Part shown: positions 51,991 to 64,000 of the stretch, one piece after another
Position numbering within the stretch: the stretch's first letter is position 1
Layout of the letters: each line of letters starts with the position of its first letter
Assembly (NCBI GenBank): GCA_021229015.1
Contig: CM037788.1
Span: forward strand, 51,439,639-51,503,638
Source of the DNA: Solen grandis
Lineage: Eukaryota > Mollusca > Bivalvia > Adapedonta > Solenidae
Direction: 5' to 3'
Length of the DNA stretch: 64,000 bases
Translations under genes and position numbers: made by a program
Notes under the pieces: model-generated
Databases searched by the model: none
Told to the model about the DNA's origin: nothing
Seen by the model: the letters and a program-made list of their open reading frames with translations, nothing else

Positions 51991-53520
51991 CATGGTTCGT
52001 GATTCAGCTAGCTGTATTGCAAAATGTTTAACAAATCTGAATTACGCAAGCTAACATTCAAACAAAACTTCTTTTTTTTTTTCATGACCCAATATACTTG
52101 ACCGTTGATCATTTATTTACAAACCCACATTCCTAAAAAACTATAAATATGTTTGATCAGTGTTTAAAATCTCTTTGATGTTTCATCTGAATTATATCAC
52201 AAGCCTTGACGACAAAATCGTCTAATGTTTCGTGGGGTATATCAAGCATCTGATTTTATCTCTTATCGTGAAATAAAACGAGGAAAAGCAAAAATTTCAG
52301 ATACTAAGGGAGTTAACTCTATCGATGCTAAATGCCCTCCACAAATATACGCGACATGTAAGAGTTTTGTCCCTTCCCTCGTTACCGTTTCACATCTCGC
52401 GTATACCGGTATTATTAATAGAACTCAATAGAATCACGGCTACGCGTTCATTGGCTGACAGTGACAAATGGTTGTACCAGAGACAACATCGTTTTCCGTT
52501 TTCAACCAATCAATATGAGGAAACTCAATTAGCTCTTGACAGCTGATTAGATTAACGATTCGCACGGTGTAGGATAGTGTTCGCTTTTCTGCCCAGCTAT
52601 CCAATAGAGCTTAGCAGTCTTCTGATGAGACGATAAATATCAAAACGTAGGAGCATGTAAAGCGGGTAGGATATTTTATAATAAAGGTAAATCTACAACA
52701 GAGTTTAAAAGAAGTTATATGTGCATTTGTGATTGTAATGGAACGGTAGATGGAGGTTTAAACGCATACAGCTGTGTAATAAATGCAATTTTGAAAGATA
52801 AAAGTAATCAAAATTATTTAGTTTATTCAGGGTCTCTATAAATTATATAGTATTAAGAGACCCTGGTTTATTGTACGATAGGTTGAGCATTGTGTTCGAA
52901 TAATATCACTGTGGTTATAATGTCAGATATATGCATCACTGCTATTAATATGAGTGAAAAAATGGGGAAAAAATTAAAAATTAAACTGCAATGAGGTTTC
53001 CTTAATAACTTTTATATTTTACACTACTATTTTCTTTAACACAGTAAAATCTGGCCTAGAAATTAAACTCATTGAATAGCTTATAAATTGTTAAATTTTT
53101 AAAAGTAAAAACATAAATAGCTGAAACTACTAATAATGCTTGTTTTATATACATGTATCCATATTTTTTAGGGGAAAAACATGTCAATTTTAATTTATAA
53201 TTTTTAATATATAGTCTGATAATGGTATGTTTCAATATTATTATTATAAAGTTTCACTATTATAAATAAAACATCATCATTTTAACATTTCTGTTTCATA
53301 TTTTCATTATTCAACCGAGTCATCAAAACAGAACATTGACAAAAAACACAGTTTTCATTCTTAGGTTTTAAATAATGTCATTAGATTATATAGGGACTTG
53401 GGTAGGATATATAAGTTTGAGTCTGAGATCGCACTTAAGTATTTTCGAGAACAGAGATGCAATAACCTAAACAATTTGAATGAAACTATGGTACTGTATC
53501 GTCCCTTATAAATTGGATAT
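51991..53520. other. Non-coding sequence
   Basis: AT-rich, except for a less biased stretch at about 52,440-52,640 noted as a possible regulatory region. No gene supported. Confidence 0.45.
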
Positions 53521-53700
53521 TTATTAATTATTTATTTATTTATTTTTCGTCGACAGGAAAACAATTTCTTACAGCTTTGACTTATCCCTATCGACAGTTC
53601 CTTGGTTGGACAAATATTCAAAGCAATAGACCACAACTGATTCGAACCTACAACCTTCGATTCCGTACTCACGTGCGTTACCCCTGAGCTACAACTAAAG
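53521..53700 (-). mobile_element. tRNA-derived SINE on the minus strand
   Basis: Read leftward, TAGCTCAGGGG (box A, 53691-53681) precedes AGGTTCGAATC (box B, 53649-53639). The body ends in an (AAAT)n-like tail at about 53545-53521. The spacing of about 40 bp between boxes fits a tRNA-type Pol III promoter. The flanking sequence is not a cloverleaf tRNA gene. Confidence 0.6.
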
Positions 53701-55903
53701 TGTTATTCAGCCAGTATTATAACTCCCCGTAGCCGTTTCATTTAACTTTTTTTTTTCAACAATTACGTGTTTATTTTCCAAATCATATTATGAAATCCAA
53801 GAGGACGAAAACTACAGCCAACGAAAACAAGGGATCTCTGTATGTATTTCATTGTACTGAAAACACCAGTGCAGCGCGAACAAACAGCACTATATATTTC
53901 ATCAACCCAACACTAACTTCAACAGTACATCAAAGTTACAGAAACCATATATCTTCCTAATTGATTTTCAGCATTTGCCGTGAGATTTCATAGCCAAGGA
54001 CGTTTTCATACAACGCCTTCCTTCTCTTACTCTTCTGCTGGTCCAAAAACCACAAACCCCCACAATCTCTCATTCAAAAGAGTATAAAATTGCCAAATTG
54101 GTCATAAACATTTCCGTAGCCTGACGTAAAGGAACGGGTTTTAAATCTCCTAAAGTATTTTTATAATATTTTACGACGTTGTTTTCCGCGTGACTGAAAC
54201 GCGACGTCATAAATTTACCGGTTTCTCTTTTTCCCCTGGCTTGCAAGTCTCCAATAGGTATTAGAGCCTGAATTTCGAGGTCCATGTCAATCTAGATAGG
54301 GCACGTTTTTCCTGGGCCTGATTGATTTCGCACATTTCTTCCAAGACTGGCGCCCATGGATGCAAAGGTATTCCACCAGCGTATAATGGTAGATCAAAAG
54401 AAATTGATTATTTATTAAACAAATTTATCTCCCGGCCTTTTCCTGTCGTCTGCAAGATAATTGATTTATCCATCCTGCAGTTGCCGGATTTTCGTGGCTT
54501 ACTTTTATGACGTTTGATACATTTTTGCTTATTTAGTTTTGAGTCATGACGCGTGCCGCGCAATCGGCTAAACCATTAACAAAAATGAACGTGTCTGCAG
54601 ACGATAGTAGACCTGTCGTTATTCCAAAGACAGCGTATTGTTCTACGTTCACCCCGGAATTCTCTGATGTCATACTTTCTTGTTCATGAAATTTGTAACT
54701 GAACAAGTGAAGATATTTATGGGTTTTCCATCCTTTTGGCGGTTAGAGGGATACCATAGTTTTTGCGATTTTGAATGTAAATTTTAATAATGAAATCAGC
54801 GGGAAAATGATAGAATTATAATGAATGAATAAGTAATGAGTAATAGTTAAGGAGGTGGTGTAGAAAGTAATAGTAAAAATAACAAAAGGAGCAGTTGTTT
54901 AAGTAATATCAATTGCTGTAGTAGTAATAGTTATGGTAGAACTACTTCTCTTACTACTACTACAACAACAACAACAACAGCAACTACTACTACTACTGCT
55001 ACTACTGTTACTAATACTAAGCAGAAGAAGAAGAAGGAGAAGAAGAGGAAGAGGAAGATAAGAAGAATGCCATTACAAATACAATGTAGGTATCTAATGA
55101 TAATGAATATAGTCCGTTAGTAGAAATCGAGAAGAGATAAAAAAAAGAAAGAGCTGGAGACGAAAATAAAAAGGATGACAAGGAGTGTAGATGAAAGAAG
55201 AAATTGTTACTGTTGTTGTAACAACAACAATGACGCTGATGAGGAGCAGGAGGAAGAGGAGGAGAACGGTGATTGGGAAGAAGAGAGAAGAAAAGGAGAA
55301 GGAGGAAATGGTGATGAAGATTGCCAGAGGAGCAGTGATAGTATTCATGCTTGACCAACTTTTTTACATCTTAATAAATCTTATGAATCTACGTCACTAG
55401 CGTTGAAGTCCAACGTAACGTCCAGATGTTTGCTTTATAACTTTTTTTTTCTGGAATTTCAGTATCCATTCTTAAAGTAATTAATGTTGTTTCGTCAAAA
55501 GTCAGCTCATTCATATTTGAAATTTGGCAAAAAATCTAGACAGAAAAAAATGTGAAAAATCATTTAAATGTCATTATGCCACCTGTCATAGGCGCGTAAC
55601 TAGACATATGTTGACAATCCCATTTGCATAATTTACCGTTAACGTAACTGTGTGTTCCCCACAAATAATTTGAAATAAAATGATTCTCTTAAAGGCTCGT
55701 TTGTAAGTTTATATGTTGAAAGCAATACAGTATAAATAGGGGGAGGAGAAGCAAAATAGATAAGAGTATTAACCCTTTCCCTCATATAGACTCATTTTGA
55801 CGCACTCAATAGGTACCACATAAAGCCTGATCTGCAGAAAACCACAGTTAAACCTTACCAAATTTAATTATAAAATCCTCATTTCCAGACCACTGAGGAG
55901 CAG
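53701..55903. other. Non-coding sequence with simple repeats
   Basis: ACTACT/ACAACA tracts at about 54,940-55,010 are followed by purine-rich GAAGAAG and GAGGAGG stretches at about 55,020-55,330. Frames over the purine tract are compositional artefacts. No gene recognised. Confidence 0.5.
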
Positions 55904-55970
55904 CAAACAGCATAAAACCTGATCAGCCTGTGAGTTACTCGCAGGCTGATCTGGTTTTATGCTGTTCGCA
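55904..55970. repeat. Hairpin repeat
   Basis: GCAAACAGCATAAAACCTGA and on to CAGCCTG (55904-55931) pairs with its complement at 55943-55970 across an 11-bp loop. This palindrome type (CAGGCTGATC with ATGCTGTTCGC) is, to my knowledge, widespread in bivalve genomes. Confidence 0.75.
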
Positions 55971-56523
55971 TAGGTCTTTTCATGGTTCACTGAGATCACT
56001 AGAGGCAGTAGACGATATCCGGAACACACATAAATGGAATTTCCATTTGGGTACAAACAAGGTGTTCAAAAGCACAACGGTAATTCTATCATTATTCCCT
56101 GACGGTTGACCTACATGGAACTTGGAAAAACCACTATGCTTGTTATTCCGGATTACTTAGGTCTATACCTTTACGACCACTCTTACCTCTGTATCAACTA
56201 CTACTACTACTACTACTACTTCAAACACTTTTTCTACTACAGCTATTAAAAACAATAACAACCACTATTTAACAACAACAGGTTTTTAATCAAAAAACCA
56301 ACAATTACAACAACAACTACTTCTACTATACAACAACTTTTACTTCTGCTACTTTTTAACAACAATAAATACTACTACTGCTACTACTAAATATTATACT
56401 TTTCTACAAATAGTATATTTCAATATCGTGCCTAGCATCTTGACTTTAAATACGATGAAAAAATCATTACTACCTGATTTTACGGCAAGAAAGTAATGTT
56501 AATACTACTTCCACGAAATAGTT

Positions 56524-56525
56524 AA

Positions 56526-56572
<47 letters not shown>

Positions 56573-56701
56573 ATTCGGTGGTTCTACCCGGATGCCTCTG
56601 TGCATTCGGGGTCTTCCTCCACCTGTAATTAGTTGGACGTCGCTGTATGACTGAAATACTGTCGAAGCGACGGTAAACTCAAATAGTCAAGTCAAGTCAA
56701 A

Positions 56702-56748
<47 letters not shown>
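56524..56748 (+). mobile_element. SINE 3' fragment flanked by (AAAT)n tracts
   Basis: The SINE body from TCGGTGGTTCTACCCGGATG to CGAAGCGACGGTAAAC (56575-56680) matches the elements at 20147 and 34795. It is preceded by about 12 AAAT units (56524-56574) and followed by TCAAG repeats and another 12 or so AAAT units (to 56748). Flanking tails on both sides suggest tandem retrotransposition or tail expansion. Confidence 0.75.
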
Positions 56749-59078
56749 AGTGCTATTACGAAAATCTAAGGAGCATTTTTACGAGAATCTAGCCTCATTT
56801 GAGATAAATACATTATTTTATATATACAATATTTACCAATGATTTAAAATGACATTGATTTTGCTGTGATATGTTTTATGTCTATCATTATATATTGATG
56901 AATTTGCACACAAAAATGATAACAATAATACAATATTCTTTTTTTTTTCCCGCTGACTCAGGAACACAATCTTGTCTTGAAATCATTTTTGAAGTTCTTT
57001 TAAATATTGTCTATATATGTGGATGACACTTTATCATTTATCATAATAAAAAGAAAACTTAATTCACAGATCCTGAAGATACCAAGTGAAGACAGCATCG
57101 CGTCTTATAATCACATGAATGATATATATACCCAAGTAAAACAATTCTATATGTGACCTCGAAAAGAAATTAAAGTCATCATTTATACATGTTTTCGGTT
57201 TGACAGTCCTGTAATTATACCCATCAAAATACATAATTACTCTTTTAACTAGGAATATGTTTTGTCCAAAGGTATAAGCCTTGAAATACCGTCATATGAA
57301 TTCTCAATACCTTCCTCTCTCGAGTTCTAAAAAACAAAACTGTTTCAAATTATTTTGCTTGTAATTTGATGCGTATAATTACAAAATAATTTCCACCTTT
57401 ACAAGATTGTATCTGCCACGGAGATCACGGACGCACCATATATGAAAGCGCTAAAATTTCATTCTTCAGTCTCGAAATGGATAATTTATTGTAATGACTG
57501 GTCCCTATCATGAATATGGCCTCAGGGAGAAGTTAGTCTGCTTGAAAATCCGACTCTTCTGTCTTGAAAACAAGAAAGAATCCCATGGGTGATTGATCCT
57601 TAAGCGATACGTCGTACTTCTAGAAACTAAGTAAAATTAATGCATTTCGAAAGCTAATTCTTCCCCCATCTGCTTTTGTGGACCAGAATCACATTCATCA
57701 CATGTTAACCCCTGATCCTCCTCGAAGAGAACAAAAAATCCGCCACTTTTGGGATTTATTTTCAAAATACCAGTCATTTATTTGTGTTCACAATATATGG
57801 TCGGGGCCATTCATTATGGCGATAGCTTAAGAATTGCATTTATGAACAATAGAAGCGTATAAAAAGTTTTGACGATGAATATATCAAAAAATTGATCAAC
57901 CGGACAACCGTGTCTGGAATAAATGATTGTCCGGTGCCACTCACTCGGTCGCATTATACACGTTAAAATAGCTATTGTTCTCAAGATACGCAGGGAAATC
58001 TATAGGGTCTCGTAGAACACGGTCAATTTAATAACAACGTTGGTTTAAACATATTCATCAACGTCTAAGATTACTTCAATGTGAATATACAATGCATTTT
58101 CAATTATAAATACGTGCAAAACAATCTCTGAATATGAAGAATGAGGCAATAAACAACTGTGAATGTCAACACTTTGTGCGAAATCGTAATAGGAATAGTG
58201 AAAGTCATACGCTTATATTTCTCATATCTAGAAATTCAGAATATCCATTGGAGACAAATGTGTTAACTTAATTGGATTATTTAAAACTATTTTAAATCGT
58301 TTTATGATAGCTTTTTAAAAAATAAAAAAGGCAAATGTTAATGTTAAAATTAAATCGATGAGTCTAAAAAAGATAATTTATATATCTTAATGAAGATACC
58401 TTTATTCAAATAATAAAAATAAGGAAAATTCGAAAAAATAAAGAGAACTTTAGCTATTTTTCCATGTAAAATCGTAGTTCCATTCCAACAACTATCCTCT
58501 GTAACTTCTGTTAAATTGACTCTGCTAATTCAGACCGACTGTGTGTACATCGTTTTAAATGTATATTTAAACATTAAAAAAAACTTTAAGAAGTTAAGAA
58601 GGCTATTTTGCTTGAAAGCTGTGTCTGATCGATATATCACTCACTAACACAAGAGAATAATCAAAATATGGCACGTCACATATTTATAGATTTTGTCAAA
58701 GAAAGGATATATCGAACGGAACTTTTAAATCCAAATAAGAAATGAAATATAAAATCACAAAATCGAAGCAAGTTAACTGCATGCTTTCTTAAAAATCTTT
58801 CGAAATCAATATTGCTGTGTGTATTTTTGTGTGTGTTGTCATGATATACCTGATGTATAAAAATATATAACATAACAGTGATTTTTTAAATGCTTTTTAC
58901 TACCTGTGGAAAATAAGCGTTATGATTAATAAATTGGGAAATTATAAGAGAATGATCCAAGAAAGTTTCAAATCAACTTTTGAATTATATGAATAAAAAT
59001 TTTTAAAAAATTTTTTTTGAGTAAAAGCAAAATATATAAAATATATAAAATAAATATTGCACATTGTATTATACAGAA
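56749..59078. other. AT-rich non-coding sequence
   Basis: No frame above 65 codons and nothing structured recognised. Confidence 0.5.
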
Positions 59079-59600
59079 GCACTGAGGGGACATGGTGTAT
59101 TTTATTTCTTTTTTATTATCTCGTGGCCACAAGTTACTAAATAAGAAAAAAAAACTCGCTAACTCGTGGCCACGAGTTACTAACACTAAGGAAAATCTTG
59201 CTAACTCGTGGCCACGAGTAAAACTAAAAAAAAAAAAAGATTATTAACTCGTGGCCACGAGATATAATAAGAAAAAACAACAACAAATTTTGCTCACTCG
59301 TAGCCACGTAATATAAGTAAGAAAACAACAACAACAACAACAAATTTTGCTCACTCGTAGCCATGAGATATAAGTAAGAAAAAAAAACAAAACAAAAAAC
59401 AAAACAAATATCGCTATCTCGTGGCCACTAGATATTCTAGCGATTTGACAGGTCAGCTAACTCTTTGCCACGAGATAGCGATATTGCTTCTTTTTTCTTA
59501 GTTACTAACTCGTGGCCACGAGTTAGAGAGATTTGTTTTTCGTTTTTTTTTTCTTAGTTACGAGATAATAAAAAAGAAAAACACCATGCCCCCTCTGTGC
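59079..59600. mobile_element. Fold-back element filled with CTCGTGGCCACGAG palindromes
   Basis: The ends at 59079-59135 and 59545-59600 are inverted copies: GCACTGAGGGGACATGGTGT against its complement near 59581-59600, and TTTTTTATTATCTCGT in both. Between them, CTCGTGGCCACGAG or close variants occur about ten times, separated by A/AAC-rich spacers of about 30-60 bp. Confidence 0.75.
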
Positions 59601-62600
59601 TGCCGTAGTATTATCATGAGTATAGATAAAATAAAAGAATACTTCTTATTCACTGAAGCTCCAAGGTACAATTTATGACATATGAACAAAATCACACATG
59701 ACATAGCAAAACCATGCAATATCCAGTCCTTAAGCAGAAAATATACCCGGGAAAATGAACTGTTAAAGAAAATAATCGTGTCATCCAATTCGGTCATTTC
59801 TTTTTCAAAATGAAAGTAGATCAAGTTGTTCGGAAATACATTTAAAAATGACATTGGACATGGTCACATATAATACATGTGACAATATCCAGTTATCATA
59901 TATATATACACGTGTGTGTTTCTTTTTTCACCATATTTTGAGGGTTGTAAGGATGGTAAAGCAACAATGTTTTATTCAGTCAAACTATAAAATGATTAAC
60001 AATCCTAAAGTACATATAGTTTTTATTCGGTCAGGCAATATAAGCATGCCTTAATTCAAATAGTTGAAAGGTAAAAATTATTAAAGCAAGTAATGTGGTG
60101 CTCTTTTTCAAATTTTTTTTTCTTAAACATATAAAGGTTAACTTATGCTATCTACAAGAATAATGCTTAGCGGCATGATAAATATAATTCATCAGTTTTC
60201 ATGCCGTTCAAAATTCTATAGTTTTTACAATCTGTGACGGTTTTAGTCGTTTCTGACATCTTTTTCAACTGATAAATACAGCAAAAAACAAAACACACCA
60301 ATAAAAAAAAAGTTCGAACTCGACTTGAATAACGGGTATGGACTACGTAATCAGAAGAAATATCTAGTCATACGAAGTTTGTTGTCTAATCCGTGGGTTT
60401 ATTCCTATCATGTTATTAATATTAAACATCGACAGTTATAAAACGTATCGACACATAGGATTCTTCAGGTGTAATGTTATTTATTAAGCATAATATGATT
60501 TTGAATAACAGAAATGAAGACTGCTTAAATCAGCCGTGACATCAACATATTATTCCATTAAAAGTAGAAGTAAACACTAAGAATATTAGTTGCAAGATAT
60601 TTTTCATTTATTATATCAAACTAAAGCTACTATGCCACTTGATGACAGTCAGATTTGGAGTGTTAATGTATCATCAGCCATTATGCTGATAATTGAAGTC
60701 GATGATATATGCACACGAAGTGATGATATATTTAAGATAAAGTATGCTCAGCATGAAACCGAAAACTAAGTTTGAAACAAGCGCAACCTGGTGACAAACT
60801 GCGGAGGCCCATGGTCAAAAGTTGATGGCAGAATCAATTATTGATAAATACGTTTTGTATGTTTATCGTTTTTATCCGTATCTGATATTCAGCTTTCGAT
60901 GTAAGTGCGTGAATTTGCATGTGAGTTCTTTAGACGGGATGTAGCACGCGTTTATGTCATCGAGTTTATGAAACGATCAAGCATGGGTAAAAAATTCCTA
61001 AAATTGACGAACATTTAGATCACGTCACCGGCGAACTATCCAAAGTGTAATTCCTGTTTCATTTGAGATAACATAAAGTACAGCACGGCAGTTTGCGGGA
61101 TTCGATTATCTCCCTATGGCTTCTCACGAAATGTATCGCTTAAATACCAAAACCGCTATAAATCACAACGTTATATTTGAAAGGCTCAGCGACGCAAAAC
61201 GTTCTGCAGAGGGAGAACACGAGTTCAAAGCTGACGATGGTGTTGGTGCTGGAATCCAAGGAAAGGTTACGGAAACTATCAACTGAGGGTTTGGCGTTAT
61301 CTGAGTTATCTACAAAGTCTGAGATTTGTATAAAAGACGAAGCTTTGCTCATTCAGACATAAAAAACTACCCCTTTCATGTCACTGCTTGCAATGTTGAT
61401 GTAAATGAAAATTTGAATCGAGACAACTCAAAAATATAGCATGAAATAGATACCACAGCTCAACAAAAGCTGCCAGGAATGTGGCCAATTGAAACAATTC
61501 AGTTCATACATGTCGACTACAGCTGCATTTTCATGTACCACAACAACAACAACAAAGGCAAATGACAAGAAATTTCTTTCTCGGGCAAATTATGTATTTC
61601 ATTTCACCATAATTGCACAAAGGAAAATTTTGATGCTGTACAGAAATCCCCTGCCAAGTATATTAGAAGTTACCCTAAGTGATTGTCAACGACATCTTTT
61701 AGAGGTTGGCACTTCTAATGCGAGTATAACATTAATATTTATTGATGTCTACATCATATCTATCACTTTTTGTCAACCGCCTTTATAGGTGTAATATTCA
61801 TGGCATATAGGCATGATTATCATTGAGTATTACACACTTCTTGGTGTGCAAGAGACATAATCATCTTTATATACGTATAACGCTTGTTTTACAGCAATAA
61901 TGATATTAAACAATATCATAATAGGTCATGATAAAAATAAAACGATATGATTCACTTCTATTTTAAGTAGCAGTATATCATATCCTGGGTTGACACCACG
62001 TGTTCCTTGATATTTCTTTCTCTAAACGTCTATGTTATTTATGTATTCACGCAATAGCTTTCATATATATTCCTATTTTATTGTACGCGCCCAATCGTGT
62101 GTAAAGACTAAGTAACAAATGACGGCGAAAATCATACGGGCCGTCATAATTGTCATTTTCCATAAAGCAAAACAGCTTGAATACATACTTTGGTATAAAA
62201 TAATCTTAAGAGTGCATCCTCTCGTTCAAACTCAAAAACAGTTCAGACATAACTTTTGAAGCGTGAAGGGTCATTAAAACGTTTGTAATACCAATTTAGT
62301 GGAGCCAACAGGAGATACAACTGAAGTTAAGTTCGTGATTGAAAATTAAATACTAATGAAAAATCTGTATAGTCTGTGTATACACGCACATCATGCTGAA
62401 AACGATACATAGTAGCAACTAGGTCAAGATATTGGGGGAGAAAATAATTTGCGAAAAAAAACTATATGTGCACAATAAATATCGTATCATTGTTGTTGTG
62501 GTATAAAAAAGTTCGTATTGTAGCTTATGGTATGATATACACGTAAATCTTATTAAACCTTTCACATAAAATTACGAAAATATCAAATAAAAAAGTAAAA

Positions 62601-64000
62601 TATAAACCTTGTATTTGTAGTAAAATCAATCATGGGGGGGTGTGGTTCTTTTCTTTTTTCTTTGACTTATATGTTTAATTTATTACTTCCATTTTTATTG
62701 AAAATCAACGCATTGTCTAATTTAATACAAATCATTTCACCAATTAAACCATTTTCATCTGTTTTTTGATCATTCAACCAAACAAAAATTAAAAGACATT
62801 AAAGCTTCACTAGTTGTGTCGTATTGGTTGATTTACTTACCACAAATTATTTTCAGAATATTTTGTGTCAAAACATGACAATAGAATATAAACAATACTA
62901 GAAAACAAAGTGATCGTTTTAATATGCAAGCAACATAATGTGTATATATAACAGAACCACTGTACTACGAGGAATATCAAAGATCATGAAATATCAAAGT
63001 CATGAGAAATGGCCTCTACTTATTGGGAAAATAAGATACATTTCTATTTTTTCTACATAGTAAATTTGAAGAGATCAGTGTTTCTCATTATATTTGTTTA
63101 TATGTTGAATATGCAAAAATTACTGAAATGTAGTTTTTTTTCTCTCACTTATATATGTATATATATATGTACATGCGACGACCACATACAGATCTTGTGT
63201 ATACACAGTATTTGTATTTCATTAAAATAATAGTATACATAATGTATGATGGTTCTCAAATGTACTCATTGCTGAACATACTGACAATGTTTGTCCATTT
63301 AAGCAACATTTTGATAATTTCATCTGTTTAGCAGAGTTTTGCAAGCAAAAAAATTTTCTATATTAATTTATGATCAAATTTGGGCAAATTTAGATGGTAA
63401 GTGAATCTACTCCGTGTTTTAAATCTCAAAGGATAGGATTATAATGCTGATTGCTAAATCATATGATAACATCAGTAGAATAAATTAAATAGTAAAATAC
63501 AATTATACTGATTTTGTAGATTATTAAGCTCATCTTTCCTCATTGCAAATTTGCTTCAAGGACGTGTGCGGATTCCAGTGTTGATTTTTTTGCTATCTAT
63601 AAAACACAAAGATAAGATATATTAGTCAATCTTCTTTCAATAGTGACCTATCAAATTACACGAGCTTTTGTAAGGGTAGATGGAAAAGTACAACATTAAT
63701 TTTAGTGATGAGGGACTCGCCTGGCACTGGCCTAACAAGTGTTAGCCTGCATTGTACGAGCTATCTGAATGTGAGCTTTTTTTTGGAGGTCTAGAATTTC
63801 CTTGACTCAGAGAAAAGATATTTTGTATATTATTCAAGAAGACAGTATTTCATTTTTGCAGCTGCATTCAGTGCATTAGATCTATTAAAAGTTGAGCATA
63901 ATCTCAATTTGTTGTGAAACGTTGACCTGAGTCTTTACTTACATCTGCAGCAAATAGTGTGTTCCAAGAACCAATGCCATACTTTCGTCTGCGTTGGAAC
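59601..64000. other. AT-rich non-coding flank
   Basis: Longest frame 99 codons, without protein-like character. Short CAA run near 61,543 and (TA)n near 63,150. No RNA gene, transposon or exon was supported. Confidence 0.5.

Noticed and set aside
51410..52054. 214-codon Ser/Leu-rich frame
   Set aside because: It is produced by the CT-rich low-complexity tract and has no domain.
55017..55358. 113-codon leftward frame, Ser/Leu/Phe-rich
   Set aside because: Complement of a purine-rich simple-sequence tract.

Overview
The window looks like genomic DNA of a marine mollusc, most likely a bivalve. About three quarters of it is AT-rich, gene-poor sequence full of microsatellites, fold-back MITEs and tRNA-derived SINEs with (CAA)n or (AAAT)n tails, and there is one 100-N scaffold gap. 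I could not pin down the species. No multi-exon host gene could be supported.

The informative part is a GC-rich island at about 6.14-20.03 kb. It is a complete Polinton/Maverick (adintovirus-like) element of about 13.9 kb. It has long terminal inverted repeats (left 6145-6876, right 19671-20033) and a matching 6-bp AGACTA flank at both ends (6139-6144 and 20034-20039). It sits inside an older MULE/FLYWCH-type DNA transposon: the transposase is at 4196-5605, and copies of the end motif CCCAACTGTCCCAC lie at 3509 and 20140. So this is a virus-like transposon nested in a transposon. A tRNA-SINE lies immediately to the right.

Gene order inside the element is as follows. Leftward genes: a membrane protein with an ESCRT late-domain cluster, a phage-tail-like fibre candidate, and penton. 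Rightward genes, starting 14 bp away: major capsid protein, packaging ATPase, a small membrane/charged protein, a basic single-TM protein, an accessory cassette region (helical-repeat protein, then a TRAF/MATH-domain protein), two small conserved-looking membrane proteins, an unknown ORF and the retroviral-type integrase. Leftward genes from the right end: a Cys-rich zinc-binding protein and a 1256-residue fusion of protein-primed-type DNA polymerase B, SF1 helicase and HNH nuclease. Together they form a virion module, a replication module and an integration module.

The most interesting part is the accessory region. Three genes begin with the same 5' leader and the same first codons (MSAQA.P.GKEVV), as if genes were loaded behind one reusable promoter/start cassette. 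One of them encodes a TRAF-C (MATH) domain with its coiled coil but no RING or zinc fingers, a plausible decoy of TNFR/NF-kB signalling. Each TIR also carries two perfect matches to the NF-kB site consensus. Penton, capsid and integrase each carry one apparent single-base frame break and the helical-repeat gene carries one in-frame stop. The copy is therefore either lightly decayed or affected by assembly indels.

The flanks (1-3.5 kb and 20-64 kb) hold repeats but no supportable protein gene. Notable ones are a CGACAC-motif array next to a fold-back element (20.6-21.5 kb) and a fold-back with internal GTGGCCAC palindromes (59.1-59.6 kb). There is also a 30-bp minisatellite (48.4-48.8 kb) and at least five SINE copies or fragments.
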